Shown here: positions 45,295-54,596 of the stretch, in pieces | Numbering within the stretch: the stretch's first letter is position 1 | Layout: each line of letters starts with the position of its first letter | Assembly: GCA_020635455.1 (NCBI GenBank) | Contig: JACJZT010000008.1 | Location: forward strand, 139,835 to 203,834 | Direction: 5' to 3' | DNA from: Flavobacteriales bacterium | Lineage (GTDB): Bacteria > Bacteroidota > Bacteroidia > NS11-12g > UBA9320 | Length of the DNA stretch: 64,000 nucleotides | Made by a program: the position numbers and the translations under genes | The notes under the pieces: model-generated | What the model was told of the DNA's origin: nothing | Seen by the model: only the letters and a program-made list of their open reading frames with translations | Database searches by the model: none

Positions 45295-47105
45295 AGATCA
45301 ACGATTTTGTCATCCGGTTTGCCAATGTGAATGGAACCGGTTCGGCAAGTGCAAACTCGATGTTTGCAAAATCCGTATTCAGAATGGGAATTCCCATTAC
45401 AGGCAAAAATATTTTTCCTTCTAACATACAGGGTCTGCCAACCTGGTATGAAGTAAGAGTTAGCGAAAAAGGATACCTTGGAAGAAAGGAAGGCATTGAC
45501 ATTATGGTTGGCCTGAACCCTCAAAGCCTCGAAAGGGATGTAAGATCCGTTAAGCCCGGCGGATATTTCATGTACGATTCCACTAAATTGCTTCATAAGG
45601 AATACCGGCGGGAGGATATTAATTACATCGGCATACCCATGATGGAGATCTGTATCGAAAATTACACCGATCCGAGACTAAGGCAATTGTTTAAAAACAT
45701 AATCTACGTAGGCGCATTAACAACGCTTCTGAACATCGATATTGAAATTGTTAAAGGGGTTATTGCAGACGAATTCAGTAAGAAGCCTAAACTGATAGAA
45801 CCCAATGTAAAAGCTCTTCTACTGGGTGTTGAATACGTTGAAAGGAATTTTGAATTTCCCTTAAATGTGTATTGTGAAAAACGCGATCTGGTCAAAGATA
45901 AAATTGTAATTGACGGCAATTCGGCTTCCGGCCTAGGTGCCATTTATGCCGGTGCTACCGTTGCGGCATGGTATCCCATAACTCCTTCAACTTCTTTGGT
46001 AAATGCATTTGAGAATTTTGCGAACAAGCTGAGAATTGATGAAGAAACCGGCAGGAAGAAATTCGCAATTCTACAGGCAGAAGATGAGCTTGCCGCGATC
46101 GGTATGGTAATTGGTGCCAGCTGGAACGGCGCCCGTGCCTTTACTTCTACCAGTGGTCCGGGAGTTTCCCTCATGAACGAATTTCTGGGTTTGGCCTATT
46201 TTGCCGAGATCCCAACCGTATTATACGATGTGCAAAGAGCCGGTCCTTCTACGGGGATGCCTACCCGAACCCAGCAATCGGATGTGCTTATCTGTGCCTA
46301 TGCCTCCCACGGTGATACGAAACAGGTTTTACTTTTCCCCTCTACTCCACGTGAATGCTTTGATCTTAGCCTCACTGCATTCGACCTTGCCGAACAATTG
46401 CAAACACCTGTTATTGTAATGCTTGACCTGGATCTGGGAATGAACGACCACCTTTCCGAACCCTTCAGACTAAAAAAGGGTCATCATTTTGAAAGAGGAA
46501 AAGTGGTGAGCACAGAGGATCTAGAAAATGGTTTCCACTTTGGACGTTATCTGGATGTTGACGGCGACGGTATCAGTTACCGAACCATTCCTGCCACACA
46601 TCCTACCATGGGTGCCAACGTTACAAGAGGAACCTCAAGAAACGAGTATGCACGATATACCGAAGACGAAAGGGAATATGTTAAGAACATGGATAAATTG
46701 ATCCGAAAATGGGAAAGTGCAAAAAGTTACGTGCCGGGTCCTGAAATAAACGAATCCTTTGAACATTCAAAAAATGCAATTCTTTATTTTGGTACTACCC
46801 TTTTCCCTGCTGTTGAAGCACTTGATATGTTGCGGGAGAATGGTCATGAACTAAATTCCATCCGCATCCTTAGTTTTCCGTTCAATCAGGAAGTAAAGGA
46901 TTTTATTGATCGGCATGATACACTCTTTGTTGTAGAGCAAAACAGAGATGCCCAAATGCGCACTTTGCTTATGAACGAAATGGATGTTGATCCTAAAAAA
47001 CTCATCAAAGTACTGAATTATGATGGCTTGCCAATTACTGCCGACCATATTTGCAGGGAGATCATGCAAAACATAAATAAATCAGAACCTGTAAATTTAA
47101 ATTGA
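45276..47105 (+). CDS. 2-oxoacid:ferredoxin oxidoreductase, fused gamma/alpha subunit
   Basis: The 609-residue subunit has the gamma domain first (about 1-190, opening with NVNGTGSASANSMFAKS), then the alpha domain (about 200-600) with the WYPITPSTSLVNAFE entry, a GPGVSLMNEFLGL block and a RTQQSDVL segment. Enzymes of this kind oxidise 2-oxoglutarate or pyruvate with CoA and ferredoxin, or run in reverse. It overlaps the GltD-like gene by 19 bases and precedes the beta subunit by 25 bases. Confidence 0.93.
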   Translation: MSDNNIKINDFVIRFANVNGTGSASANSMFAKSVFRMGIPITGKNIFPSNIQGLPTWYEVRVSEKGYLGRKEGIDIMVGLNPQSLERDVRSVKPGGYFMYDSTKLLHKEYRREDINYIGIPMMEICIENYTDPRLRQLFKNIIYVGALTTLLNIDIEIVKGVIADEFSKKPKLIEPNVKALLLGVEYVERNFEFPLNVYCEKRDLVKDKIVIDGNSASGLGAIYAGATVAAWYPITPSTSLVNAFENFANKLRIDEETGRKKFAILQAEDELAAIGMVIGASWNGARAFTSTSGPGVSLMNEFLGLAYFAEIPTVLYDVQRAGPSTGMPTRTQQSDVLICAYASHGDTKQVLLFPSTPRECFDLSLTAFDLAEQLQTPVIVMLDLDLGMNDHLSEPFRLKKGHHFERGKVVSTEDLENGFHFGRYLDVDGDGISYRTIPATHPTMGANVTRGTSRNEYARYTEDEREYVKNMDKLIRKWESAKSYVPGPEINESFEHSKNAILYFGTTLFPAVEALDMLRENGHELNSIRILSFPFNQEVKDFIDRHDTLFVVEQNRDAQMRTLLMNEMDVDPKKLIKVLNYDGLPITADHICREIMQNINKSEPVNLN

Positions 47106-47130
47106 TACGTATTTTAATTTCAAAAAAGGT

Positions 47131-48183
47131 ATGTCCTATATTAAGCCCTTAATTCATCACCCCCTTTCAAAACAAAATAGTGTAGGGTATCTCAAATCGG
47201 ATTATGAAGGTGTGATCTCGACCTTATGTGCCGGTTGCGGACATGATTCCATCAGTTCAGCAATCGTTCAGGCTTGCTATGAACTTTCTATTGAACCTCA
47301 TTTGCTGGCTAAACTTTCAGGAATTGGGTGCTCATCAAAAACGCCTGCATATTTTCTGAGCAATTCTCATGGATTCAATTCAGTTCATGGCAGAATGCCA
47401 TCTGTAGCCACGGGTGCAAATCTGGCTAACCGCGACCTGATCTATCTTGGTGTTTCGGGCGACGGCGATACTGCCTCCATTGGAATGGGTCAATTCACGC
47501 ACGTAATAAGGCGTAATCTGAACATGACCTATATTGTAATGAACAATGGCTGTTATGGATTAACCAAAGGGCAGGATTCTGCCACGGCCGATGAAGGTTC
47601 AAAAAGCAAATCGGGAAGTGTTAACCGTTTTGCGGCTATTGACCTGGTTGGACTTGCATTAGAACTTGGAGCAGGATTTGTCGCAAGAAGCTTTTCAGGG
47701 GATAAAAGTCAGTTAATTCCACTAATAAAAAGAGCCATTCAACATCCCGGTTTTTCTTTTATTGATGTTATTTCACCCTGTGTAACTTTTAACAATAATG
47801 TAGGATCGACCAAATCATACGATTATGTAAGAGAACATAATGAAGTGATAAAAATTTCTGATTTCGTTCCTGAAAAAGATGAGATCAAGGTTGAGTACGA
47901 TGAAGGCACCTCAAAAAAAGTAAAACTTCACGATGGTTCTGATCTGGAATTAAGTAAAATAAGTTCAGGATACGACCCTGGAGACATGAAAACGGCGCTG
48001 TTGAGGCTTCAGGAATCGAGAGTAAATAACCAGATCCTCACCGGTTTGATCTATTTGGAGTCTGATTCTCAAGACTTGCACAGTATGCTCGATACGGTTA
48101 AGACCCCGCTCAACAAACTCAGGGAAGCAGATCTTATCCCGGGAAAAAAGGAGCTTGAAGAAATCAATAAAAGTTTTGCATAA
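47131..48183 (+). CDS. 2-oxoacid:ferredoxin oxidoreductase, beta subunit
   Basis: The 350-residue subunit binds thiamine diphosphate and a cluster. It has LCAGCGHD (C33, C36), the TPP motif GDGDTASIG (110-118) with MNNGCYGLTKGQ downstream, and an extended C-terminal region (about 290-350) of unknown role. The alpha and beta subunits together make the catalytic core. Whether the substrate is 2-oxoglutarate or pyruvate cannot be read here. Confidence 0.93.
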   Translation: MSYIKPLIHHPLSKQNSVGYLKSDYEGVISTLCAGCGHDSISSAIVQACYELSIEPHLLAKLSGIGCSSKTPAYFLSNSHGFNSVHGRMPSVATGANLANRDLIYLGVSGDGDTASIGMGQFTHVIRRNLNMTYIVMNNGCYGLTKGQDSATADEGSKSKSGSVNRFAAIDLVGLALELGAGFVARSFSGDKSQLIPLIKRAIQHPGFSFIDVISPCVTFNNNVGSTKSYDYVREHNEVIKISDFVPEKDEIKVEYDEGTSKKVKLHDGSDLELSKISSGYDPGDMKTALLRLQESRVNNQILTGLIYLESDSQDLHSMLDTVKTPLNKLREADLIPGKKELEEINKSFA

Positions 48184-48216
48184 GGAAGACCTATCTTCCG
48201 GTCATTTTAATATATC

Positions 48217-48224
48217 TATATTTG
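48217..48224 (+). promoter_or_regulatory. -7 promoter box of the NYN gene
   Basis: TATATTTG matches TAnnTTTG and ends 22 bases before the ATG at 48247. Confidence 0.4.
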
Positions 48225-48246
48225 AACTTCTAATACGAAGTGTTTT

Positions 48247-49017
48247 ATGGAATTCAATAAAGATCTGAAACTTGCCGTTTTAATTGATGCGGACAATGTG
48301 CCGTATTCAAATATCAAGGGAATGCTTGAAGAGATCAGCAAATACGGCACACCCACTTTTAAACGAATTTATGCAGACTGGACCAAACCAACGGTATCCG
48401 GCTGGAAAAAAGTTTTGCTGGAAAATTCGATCACCCCGGTGCATCAGTTTAGCTATACCAGCGGTAAAAATGCAACCGATTCTTCTATGATAATCGATGC
48501 CATGGATATATTGTACACAGGAGGTGTAAACGGATTTTGCCTGGTTTCAAGCGACAGCGACTTTACCCGTCTGGCATCACGACTCAAAGAAGCAGGTATG
48601 TTTGTGATAGGCATGGGCGAAAAAAAAACTCCCATGGCCTTTATCTCTGCCTGTGATAAGTTCATTTACATCGAGATACTCAACGATACCATTGAAAGCA
48701 GCTCTGCTGAAAACAAGACTGGAAAAAGTAATAAAGACGCTCAAAAGGTAATTTCTAAAAGTTCGATCAATAAAATCGACCATAAACTAAAAAAAGTGAT
48801 CAACGACAGTATTTCCGATCTTGCCGATGATGGAGGCTGGGTATTTCTGGGTGATCTTGGCAATTTAATATTAAAGAAACAACCGGATTTTGACCCGAGG
48901 AACTATGGCTATAAAAAACTGTTGCCTTTGATAAAACAGATCAAGGGACTGGAAGTGGATCAGCGCAAAGTTGAAAAAGAAGGAATTATGCATGTTTTTG
49001 TAAAGCAGTCCGTTTGA
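48247..49017 (+). CDS. NYN-domain putative RNase with C-terminal OST-HTH/LOTUS domain
   Basis: The 256-residue cytoplasmic protein has a PIN-like NYN domain (about 8-150) with acidic residues D14, D16, D78, D103 and D105 (LIDADN and SSDSDF motifs). A linker precedes an OST-HTH/LOTUS winged-helix-like region (about 180-255: SDLADDGGWVFLGDLGNLIL), which binds RNA in related proteins. This architecture resembles LabA/Limkain-type RNases. It stands alone and has no visible toxin-antitoxin partner. Confidence 0.88.
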   Translation: MEFNKDLKLAVLIDADNVPYSNIKGMLEEISKYGTPTFKRIYADWTKPTVSGWKKVLLENSITPVHQFSYTSGKNATDSSMIIDAMDILYTGGVNGFCLVSSDSDFTRLASRLKEAGMFVIGMGEKKTPMAFISACDKFIYIEILNDTIESSSAENKTGKSNKDAQKVISKSSINKIDHKLKKVINDSISDLADDGGWVFLGDLGNLILKKQPDFDPRNYGYKKLLPLIKQIKGLEVDQRKVEKEGIMHVFVKQSV

Positions 49018-49248
49018 TTCCTTAAGACTAAGTCCAAGGGGTCTTTGCATAAAATCACAAAATTGTCAAAGTATTTGCAAAACTGCATGAAATTTAACGT
49101 CTGGAGCGAATCGAAAACTAATCTCTTCACCTCTGTTTTCTTTTGGTATTTGTAATAATACCTGAGTTCTGCCAAAACGCTTCCGATCAGCCTGACAAAA
49201 TATCCGTGAATGCCCGAATTTATTAATGTCAAAATATTGATTTAATGT

Positions 49249-49278
49249 TTTGATAACATAAAAATCTGATTAATTTTG
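49249..49278 (+). promoter_or_regulatory. Promoter of the Omp28-like gene
   Basis: TTTG (49249-49252) and TAATTTTG (49271-49278) are separated by 18 bases, matching the Bacteroidota -33/-7 consensus. The start ATG is 24 bases after the -7 box. This is the best-formed promoter in the window. Confidence 0.65.
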
Positions 49279-49302
49279 TTTCTAAATAAAAACTATAGAG
49301 TT

Positions 49303-51285
49303 ATGAAAAAAATCTTACTTACGGTTGCGTGTTTTTCATTAATGGTATTTACAGTAAATGCTCAAAAATGGGTAAAAACCACTCCAACCAACAAAAATGT
49401 AATTTTGGAAGAATTCACAGGAATTCATTGCGGTTACTGCCCTGATGGCCACAAGATCGCCAATGGGATCGTTGAGGCAAATCCAAATCGTGTGTTTTTA
49501 ATCAATATTCATGCCGGAAGTTTTGCAACTCCATCAGCAGGCGAACCAGATTTCAGAACTACTGAAGGAAATGCAATTGATGCAGCTGCGAAGGTAACCG
49601 GTTACCCAAGTGGAAGTATAAACCGAAGCACCAGTCCTTGGGGAATGAGCCGCAGTGCCTGGGCCGGAAAAGCCGGTACAATACTTGCAGAATCTTCTCC
49701 CCTTAACGTATACGTTAAATCCTTTGTGGATTTTTCAACCCGGGAAATCACAACCGAGGTAGAAGTTTACTACACCAGTGATGCAGCTACTACAAAAAAC
49801 TACCTTACCATTGCACTAACTCAGGATGACATACTCGGGCCGCAATCGGATTACGGAAATTATAACCCTACCAACTGGGTAGACGGAAAATACCGACACA
49901 ATCACGTTTTGCGTCAATTAATAACTTCCGGTAATTTCGGAGAAGAAATTGCCACTACCACCACAGGAAGTTATGTTTATAAAACCTATAAAACAACCAT
50001 CCCCGATAATTACAAAGGGGTAGATGCCATACTTCATAAAATGCATGTGGTTGCTTTTGTTTCAGCAAACAGTGATGGTTCAGGTATTATTTCCGGTGCC
50101 GACGCACCCGTTGATTTCGACCCTAATTTAAAAACAGATCTTGCGCTAAATGACCTTACCGTTAAGCCGGCCAATTTCTGTTTCACAACCATCAATCCTA
50201 AAATTGAAGTAACCAATAATCTTGATCAACCCGTTACTTCATTTGACGTGATAGCTGACCTTAATGGAGCTCAGTTTACAAAGTCCTTCAGCGGAAATCT
50301 TAACAAAGGTGAAAAAACAACCATCGACTGGGGTGATCTTCCTTTTTCACCAACAGGTGCATATACCGTTAAAATAATCGGATTTAAAAACGTAAACGGA
50401 GGAAACTTGTACGATGTCAACGAAACCAATGATGCAACTTCTTTCTCTAATTTTGGCTTTAAATCGAATGCCTTCTCAACCTTTGTTACTGATTTTGAAA
50501 GTGGATTACCTGCAAACATGGCTTTGGATGTTTCTTTAAACCCAAAATTGACCCTTATCAAAGGTACAACCGTAAAATATGGTAACTTTGGTTCGGCAAG
50601 TGCTATGTTGTTTTATCTTCACAGTTCATGGAACATTGCCGGTAAACCTGCACACATTCTGTTAGGTGAGTCTGATTTGAGTGGTCTTACGGATCCGGGA
50701 CTTGGATATTATTATGCATACTCCGATGCCGGTTATGGCGGAACCGCACCAACCATCGTAACTTCTGTTTCATCAGATTGTGGTAAAACCTGGCAGCAGG
50801 TTGGAACCGTTACAGCGCAAGAAACAGGTTTGCCAACCACTTCAGGAAATCTTTATGACCCTAAAAATGGCGAGTATAAATATGTTATTACTTCATTGAA
50901 AGATTATGCAGGAAAAAGTGTTTTGGTAAAGATCACGGGAACACCGGGATCTACTGGTAATGCTCTGTATATTGATAACATTAATATTAACAGTGCTCAG
51001 CGTTTGTCAGCACCAAAAGAAATGGTGAGCAAGCCACATCTGGTTTTATCGCCAAACCCTGTTAAAGATTTCGGTACAGTTAGTTATGAACTTGTTAAAC
51101 CATCCGACATCATATTCACCATATATAATGTTCTTAACCAGGTTGTATTTACCAAAACCATCTCCTCTCAAAGTTCCGGTACTCATGAAGAAAGTATAGA
51201 TATGAGTGGATTTGAAAGTGGAGTTTATACATTAAGTGTAAATACAAATGATGCGGTAAGCACCAAAAAATTCATTAAGAAATAA
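49303..51285 (+). CDS. Omp28-like secreted protein with T9SS type A sorting domain
   Basis: The 660-residue protein has a signal peptide (1-20, ending VNA-Q). Its Omp28-like thioredoxin-fold domain opens VILEEFTGIHCGYCPDGH with a CGYC motif (C43, C46). The middle has Ig-like beta domains and the C-terminus is a type A sorting domain (VLSPNPV, ending STKKFIKK). It should be exported and surface-attached. A frame beginning nine codons earlier exists, but the signal peptide fits the ATG at 49303. Confidence 0.9.
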   Translation: MKKILLTVACFSLMVFTVNAQKWVKTTPTNKNVILEEFTGIHCGYCPDGHKIANGIVEANPNRVFLINIHAGSFATPSAGEPDFRTTEGNAIDAAAKVTGYPSGSINRSTSPWGMSRSAWAGKAGTILAESSPLNVYVKSFVDFSTREITTEVEVYYTSDAATTKNYLTIALTQDDILGPQSDYGNYNPTNWVDGKYRHNHVLRQLITSGNFGEEIATTTTGSYVYKTYKTTIPDNYKGVDAILHKMHVVAFVSANSDGSGIISGADAPVDFDPNLKTDLALNDLTVKPANFCFTTINPKIEVTNNLDQPVTSFDVIADLNGAQFTKSFSGNLNKGEKTTIDWGDLPFSPTGAYTVKIIGFKNVNGGNLYDVNETNDATSFSNFGFKSNAFSTFVTDFESGLPANMALDVSLNPKLTLIKGTTVKYGNFGSASAMLFYLHSSWNIAGKPAHILLGESDLSGLTDPGLGYYYAYSDAGYGGTAPTIVTSVSSDCGKTWQQVGTVTAQETGLPTTSGNLYDPKNGEYKYVITSLKDYAGKSVLVKITGTPGSTGNALYIDNININSAQRLSAPKEMVSKPHLVLSPNPVKDFGTVSYELVKPSDIIFTIYNVLNQVVFTKTISSQSSGTHEESIDMSGFESGVYTLSVNTNDAVSTKKFIKK

Positions 51286-51304
51286 TAATATCAATTATAG
51301 TTTG

Positions 51305-51340
51305 AAAAAAGGCTGTTCTCAATGGACAGCCTTTTTTTTT
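51305..51340. terminator. Bidirectional rho-independent terminator
   Basis: Six A residues, GGCTGT (51311-51316), a nine-base loop, ACAGCC (51326-51331) and nine T residues form a stem usable on both strands. It lies between the convergent Omp28-like gene and the DUF3817 gene. Confidence 0.9.
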
Positions 51341-51629
51341 AGGATCTTAACTTGCACAAATAGAACGTGCCAAAAGGAATAAGAGACAATATAAAGGCAA
51401 TGGCAGACTTGTAAAAATTCCAGTTATATTTTGTCCAAACCTTTAACAGGTAATAACAATAGGCAATAAATAAGACGCCATGAATGGACCCGACAATTTT
51501 GACTGCTTCCGGCATTCCTGCAAAATACTTTAAGGGCATGGCAATTAATAACAAAACAAGATAAGATATTCCTTCTATGTGGCCAATCCTTTCAAAGGTG
51601 CCGAACAGAGTTTTGGTTTTGGTTTGCAT
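51339..51629 (-). CDS. DUF3817 membrane protein
   Basis: The 96-residue protein has three transmembrane helices and the family blocks GHIEGISYLVLLLIAMPLKY and GSIHGVLFIAY. The family lies in or near Cyt c/YdzA-type small membrane proteins; function is unknown. It is a single gene converging with the Omp28-like gene. Confidence 0.88.
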   Translation of the reverse strand: MQTKTKTLFGTFERIGHIEGISYLVLLLIAMPLKYFAGMPEAVKIVGSIHGVLFIAYCYYLLKVWTKYNWNFYKSAIAFILSLIPFGTFYLCKLRS

Positions 51630-51686
51630 GTTGCGAAATTAAATGCTTATTCCAATAAAATTTAATCGAACCTTTACTTTAAGACA

Positions 51687-52364
51687 TCAATCCGGTTTCC
51701 AATTTATTTCATTCAACTTATTTGAGCGAAAATAATCGTTTGCTTTTGAAAATGGCTTACTTCCCAGAAATCCTGAATGCGCCGATAATGGTGAAGGGTG
51801 TGAGGATTCGAGAATTAAATGCCTTACAGGATCGATCAACTCCTTTTTTGAGCGAGCATAATTACCCCATAAAAAAAACACCAGATGATCGTTCTGATTA
51901 CTTAATTGCTTGATGATTTGATCTGTAAACCTCTCCCAGCCTTTGTTTCTGTGTGAACCTGCCTCTCCTGACCGAACCGTGAGAACCGAATTCAGCATCA
52001 AAACCCCTTGCTGTGCCCAGGAACTTAAATCTCCATGTTTTGGAATTTCAATACCCAGATCGGACTTTAATTCCTTGAAAATATTTACCAGAGATGGAGG
52101 GATGGGCATGCTTCTGTTTACCGAAAAACACAAACCATTGGCCTGATTTAGACCATGATAGGGGTCTTGTCCGATGATGACCAGCCTAACCTTACTAAAA
52201 GGTGTAGTATTAAAGGCTTCAAAAATTTTTGAACCCGGTGGAAATATTTGATGATGCTTTTTTTCTTCAATCAGAAATTCTTTTAAGTTTTTGAAATAAT
52301 CACTTTCAAATTCAGTTAACAGGATCCTGGCCCATTCATCATTGATCTTAACTTTAACGGGCAT
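51687..52364 (-). CDS. ung: Uracil-DNA glycosylase (family 1)
   Basis: The 225-residue enzyme removes uracil from DNA in base excision repair. The catalytic Asp is D67 in GQDPYHG and the His is H189 in HPSPLSA; NPFGFSVN-type (GLCFSVN) and MLNSVLTV blocks are present. The start overlaps the 47-residue gene upstream by 11 bases. It belongs to the Usp-Ldh-ung minus-strand operon. Confidence 0.97.
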   Translation of the reverse strand: MPVKVKINDEWARILLTEFESDYFKNLKEFLIEEKKHHQIFPPGSKIFEAFNTTPFSKVRLVIIGQDPYHGLNQANGLCFSVNRSMPIPPSLVNIFKELKSDLGIEIPKHGDLSSWAQQGVLMLNSVLTVRSGEAGSHRNKGWERFTDQIIKQLSNQNDHLVFFLWGNYARSKKELIDPVRHLILESSHPSPLSAHSGFLGSKPFSKANDYFRSNKLNEINWKPD

Positions 52365-52497
52365 TCCTGAAATCTTCCTGCTTAAACTTGTTTTCCTTTA
52401 CGATGTTATCGTAAAAATACGTCCAGGCTACGATAAAACCTGCAACGAATACTATCAGGACAATAATCTTAATCCATTGATTTCGTGTAAATTTCAT
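52354..52497 (-). CDS. 47-residue single-helix membrane peptide
   Basis: This short gene encodes 47 residues: a basic start (MKFTRNQWIK), one strongly hydrophobic helix (about 10-26), then a charged tail (about 34-47). Its ATG overlaps the preceding dehydrogenase stop by 4 bases (ATGA) and its stop overlaps the ung start by 11 bases. These overlaps strongly suggest a real, translationally coupled gene. No family is recognised. Confidence 0.72.
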   Translation of the reverse strand: MKFTRNQWIKIIVLIVFVAGFIVAWTYFYDNIVKENKFKQEDFRNAR

Positions 52498-53594
52498 ATG
52501 AACGGATGATCTAATTTCAACATTTCAGCCATTGAAGTAAGATCTGCAACAACTGAATCTATGAGAGGAATACCGTTTAATGCCCTTTCTGCTTTCTGCA
52601 TGGTTTCTGGTTCACCCGGAATAATTACGGGTTTCGATTCACTTACCAACTGAGAATTTTTAAATCTTTCGATCCATTGGTCCATTTTTCGTTTAAATTC
52701 GTTGGTTTCGATAAATCCATCCACTTCCATGGCTCCAACAAAATGCCCAAGGCCTTTACCGGGAAGATTTGGTAAAACGTCCAAAAAACTAACAAATGGT
52801 GGAACCCATGGGCCAAAATTGGCTCCGGATAATACACCGGAAAAAATATCAACCAGGGCAGAAAGAGCAAAACCTTTATGGCTCCCCTGATCTTCAAAGC
52901 TTCCCAAAGGCAACAGAGCACCACCCTCCTTTAAAGCGTTGGGATCAATGGTTTGCTCTCCATCTTTTGTTTGAATCCAGCCCTGAGGTACCGTCTTCTT
53001 TTTTCTTTGAGCAATTTCAAGCTTACCATTTGCGGCAGTAGAAGTCGCCAGATCAATTACTACAGGATCGTATTTTCCTGCCGGAATTGCATAAGCCATA
53101 GGATTGGTCCCAAGCATTCGCTCTTTTGAACGGGTTGGGGCTACCAATGGGCTGGCATTGGTCATTGCAAAACCGATCATATCAAATTCAAGGGCCATCA
53201 TGGCATGATAGCCCGCAATACCAAAATGATTCGAATTTCCTACGGCGATCATTCCTGAACCGAACTTTCCGGACCTTTCTATTGCAAGTTGCATTGCAAA
53301 AGGTGCCGAAACCAAGCCAAGGGCGCCGTCGGCATCGATCGTTGCGGTGGACTGTTTTTGTCTAATTATTTTAATATTGGGAACGGTATTTATCCTTCCT
53401 TTTTGCCATAGTCTCACATAACCACTGAGTCTGGCTACACCGTGTGAGTCGATCCCTCTAAGGTCTGCAGCAAGCAACACGTCTGATGCTAATGTGGCAT
53501 GATCGGCGCTGCAACCGATCTTAAGGAATACAGAACGGGTAAATTCCCGCAGGTCGCTTTCGGTCAATATTGAATATTCTGAGGAAGAAAACAT
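52494..53594 (-). CDS. Ldh-family (malate/L-lactate/ureidoglycolate) NAD(P)-dependent oxidoreductase
   Basis: The 366-residue protein belongs to the type II malate/L-lactate dehydrogenase family. It shows ADLRGIDSHGVARL (His of the active site), GNSNHFGIAGYHAM, an SPLVAPTRSKERMLGTNP block and KGFALSALVDIFSGVLSG. Members oxidise 2-hydroxyacids such as malate, lactate or ureidoglycolate with NAD(P). Substrate is uncertain. It lies 8 bases after the Usp gene on the same strand. Confidence 0.92.
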   Translation of the reverse strand: MFSSSEYSILTESDLREFTRSVFLKIGCSADHATLASDVLLAADLRGIDSHGVARLSGYVRLWQKGRINTVPNIKIIRQKQSTATIDADGALGLVSAPFAMQLAIERSGKFGSGMIAVGNSNHFGIAGYHAMMALEFDMIGFAMTNASPLVAPTRSKERMLGTNPMAYAIPAGKYDPVVIDLATSTAANGKLEIAQRKKKTVPQGWIQTKDGEQTIDPNALKEGGALLPLGSFEDQGSHKGFALSALVDIFSGVLSGANFGPWVPPFVSFLDVLPNLPGKGLGHFVGAMEVDGFIETNEFKRKMDQWIERFKNSQLVSESKPVIIPGEPETMQKAERALNGIPLIDSVVADLTSMAEMLKLDHPFI

Positions 53595-53602
53595 TGTTTA
53601 GT

Positions 53603-54418
53603 TTAACAGTGAATGGTCATTACGGGTAGTTGCTGATGGCCAAGATGTTCATGCAAAATACTGTGGTGAAACAGTTTTTTGATGATGCCATAATCCTGCT
53701 TTATAAAAACAACCATATCCGGCTTGTATTTCTCCCGGTATTGAAGTATTCCGGCCTCAACGTTTTCAGCATGCATAATGTTAATTTTTACTTCGCATTC
53801 GTTTTGAAGAATGGTTGGAAAATTGCTTGTTGTGGTTTCGTTTTCTTTGGTTTCAACATAGAACCATTCCATCTCAGCGTCAAATAAGGCAGCAAAATCA
53901 ACAATTTTCTGAATGACATGAACCGAATTTTTAAAATTCATCTGAACATCAAGAGGAACCATTATTTTGCTGATCGATCTGAATTTAAACCTTCGGGGAA
54001 CGATCAAAACAGGACATGGGGCTTCTTTCGAAATCGATTCTGCAGTTGAGTTAAAAAGAAAACCTTCCAATCCATCGTTGCTTTGAGAGCCAATAACCAC
54101 CAGGTCGAATTTGCCGGTCTTTACATAATCATTCAGTGTTATTGATGTAATTCCAAATGAAAAATGAATGCTGATCTTCAGTCCCGGAAATTTTTCCTCA
54201 CATCTATGAGACAGCTCCTTCAATTTTAATTCATTCGATTCCTGTATGGTTTTTATAAGTTCTACAGCCATATTTGCATCATCGCTGGCAGGCAAGCTCT
54301 GAATTGTAATGAGGTATAATTCGGCACCAAATTTCAAGGACAATTCACAGGCATAATCCATTGCAGTTTCTGAAACTTCAGAATAGTCGGTTGGTATTAG
54401 TATTTTTTTAAAGGTCAT
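53603..54418 (-). CDS. Tandem universal stress protein
   Basis: The 271-residue protein has two Usp domains (about 1-140 and 145-271). The first opens KKILIPTDYSEVSETAMDYA and has a G-x2-G-x(9)-G(S/T)-like ATP region, VVIGSQSNDGLEGFLFNSTAESI. The second is more degenerate. This is a cytoplasmic stress protein of unknown specific role and is the first gene of the four-gene operon ending with ung. Confidence 0.92.
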   Translation of the reverse strand: MTFKKILIPTDYSEVSETAMDYACELSLKFGAELYLITIQSLPASDDANMAVELIKTIQESNELKLKELSHRCEEKFPGLKISIHFSFGITSITLNDYVKTGKFDLVVIGSQSNDGLEGFLFNSTAESISKEAPCPVLIVPRRFKFRSISKIMVPLDVQMNFKNSVHVIQKIVDFAALFDAEMEWFYVETKENETTTSNFPTILQNECEVKINIMHAENVEAGILQYREKYKPDMVVFIKQDYGIIKKLFHHSILHEHLGHQQLPVMTIHC

Positions 54419-54465
54419 GAAAAATTTTTGCCTGGTCTAACGTAATTCTTACTAAAAATAATATT

Positions 54466-54473
54466 CAAATTTA
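54466..54473 (-). promoter_or_regulatory. -7 promoter box of the Usp operon
   Basis: The minus strand reads TAAATTTG (TAnnTTTG), about 47 bases before the Usp start at 54418. Confidence 0.45.
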
Positions 54474-54596
54474 TACATTAATCAATTACTGTAAAAGAGT
54501 ATTTATCCATGTTAAAGCTTATGGTTTATAAAATTCTGAGTGAAACTGATCAAAAAAAATAAAATTTGAAGCAACGAATTTTAAAAAGCCTGTGTC

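Noticed and set aside
48960..49232. 90-residue minus-strand frame before the Omp28-like gene, considered as a CDS
   Set aside because: No signal, family or coupling to neighbours; its end overlaps the NYN gene on the opposite strand. Kept only as a low-interest finding.
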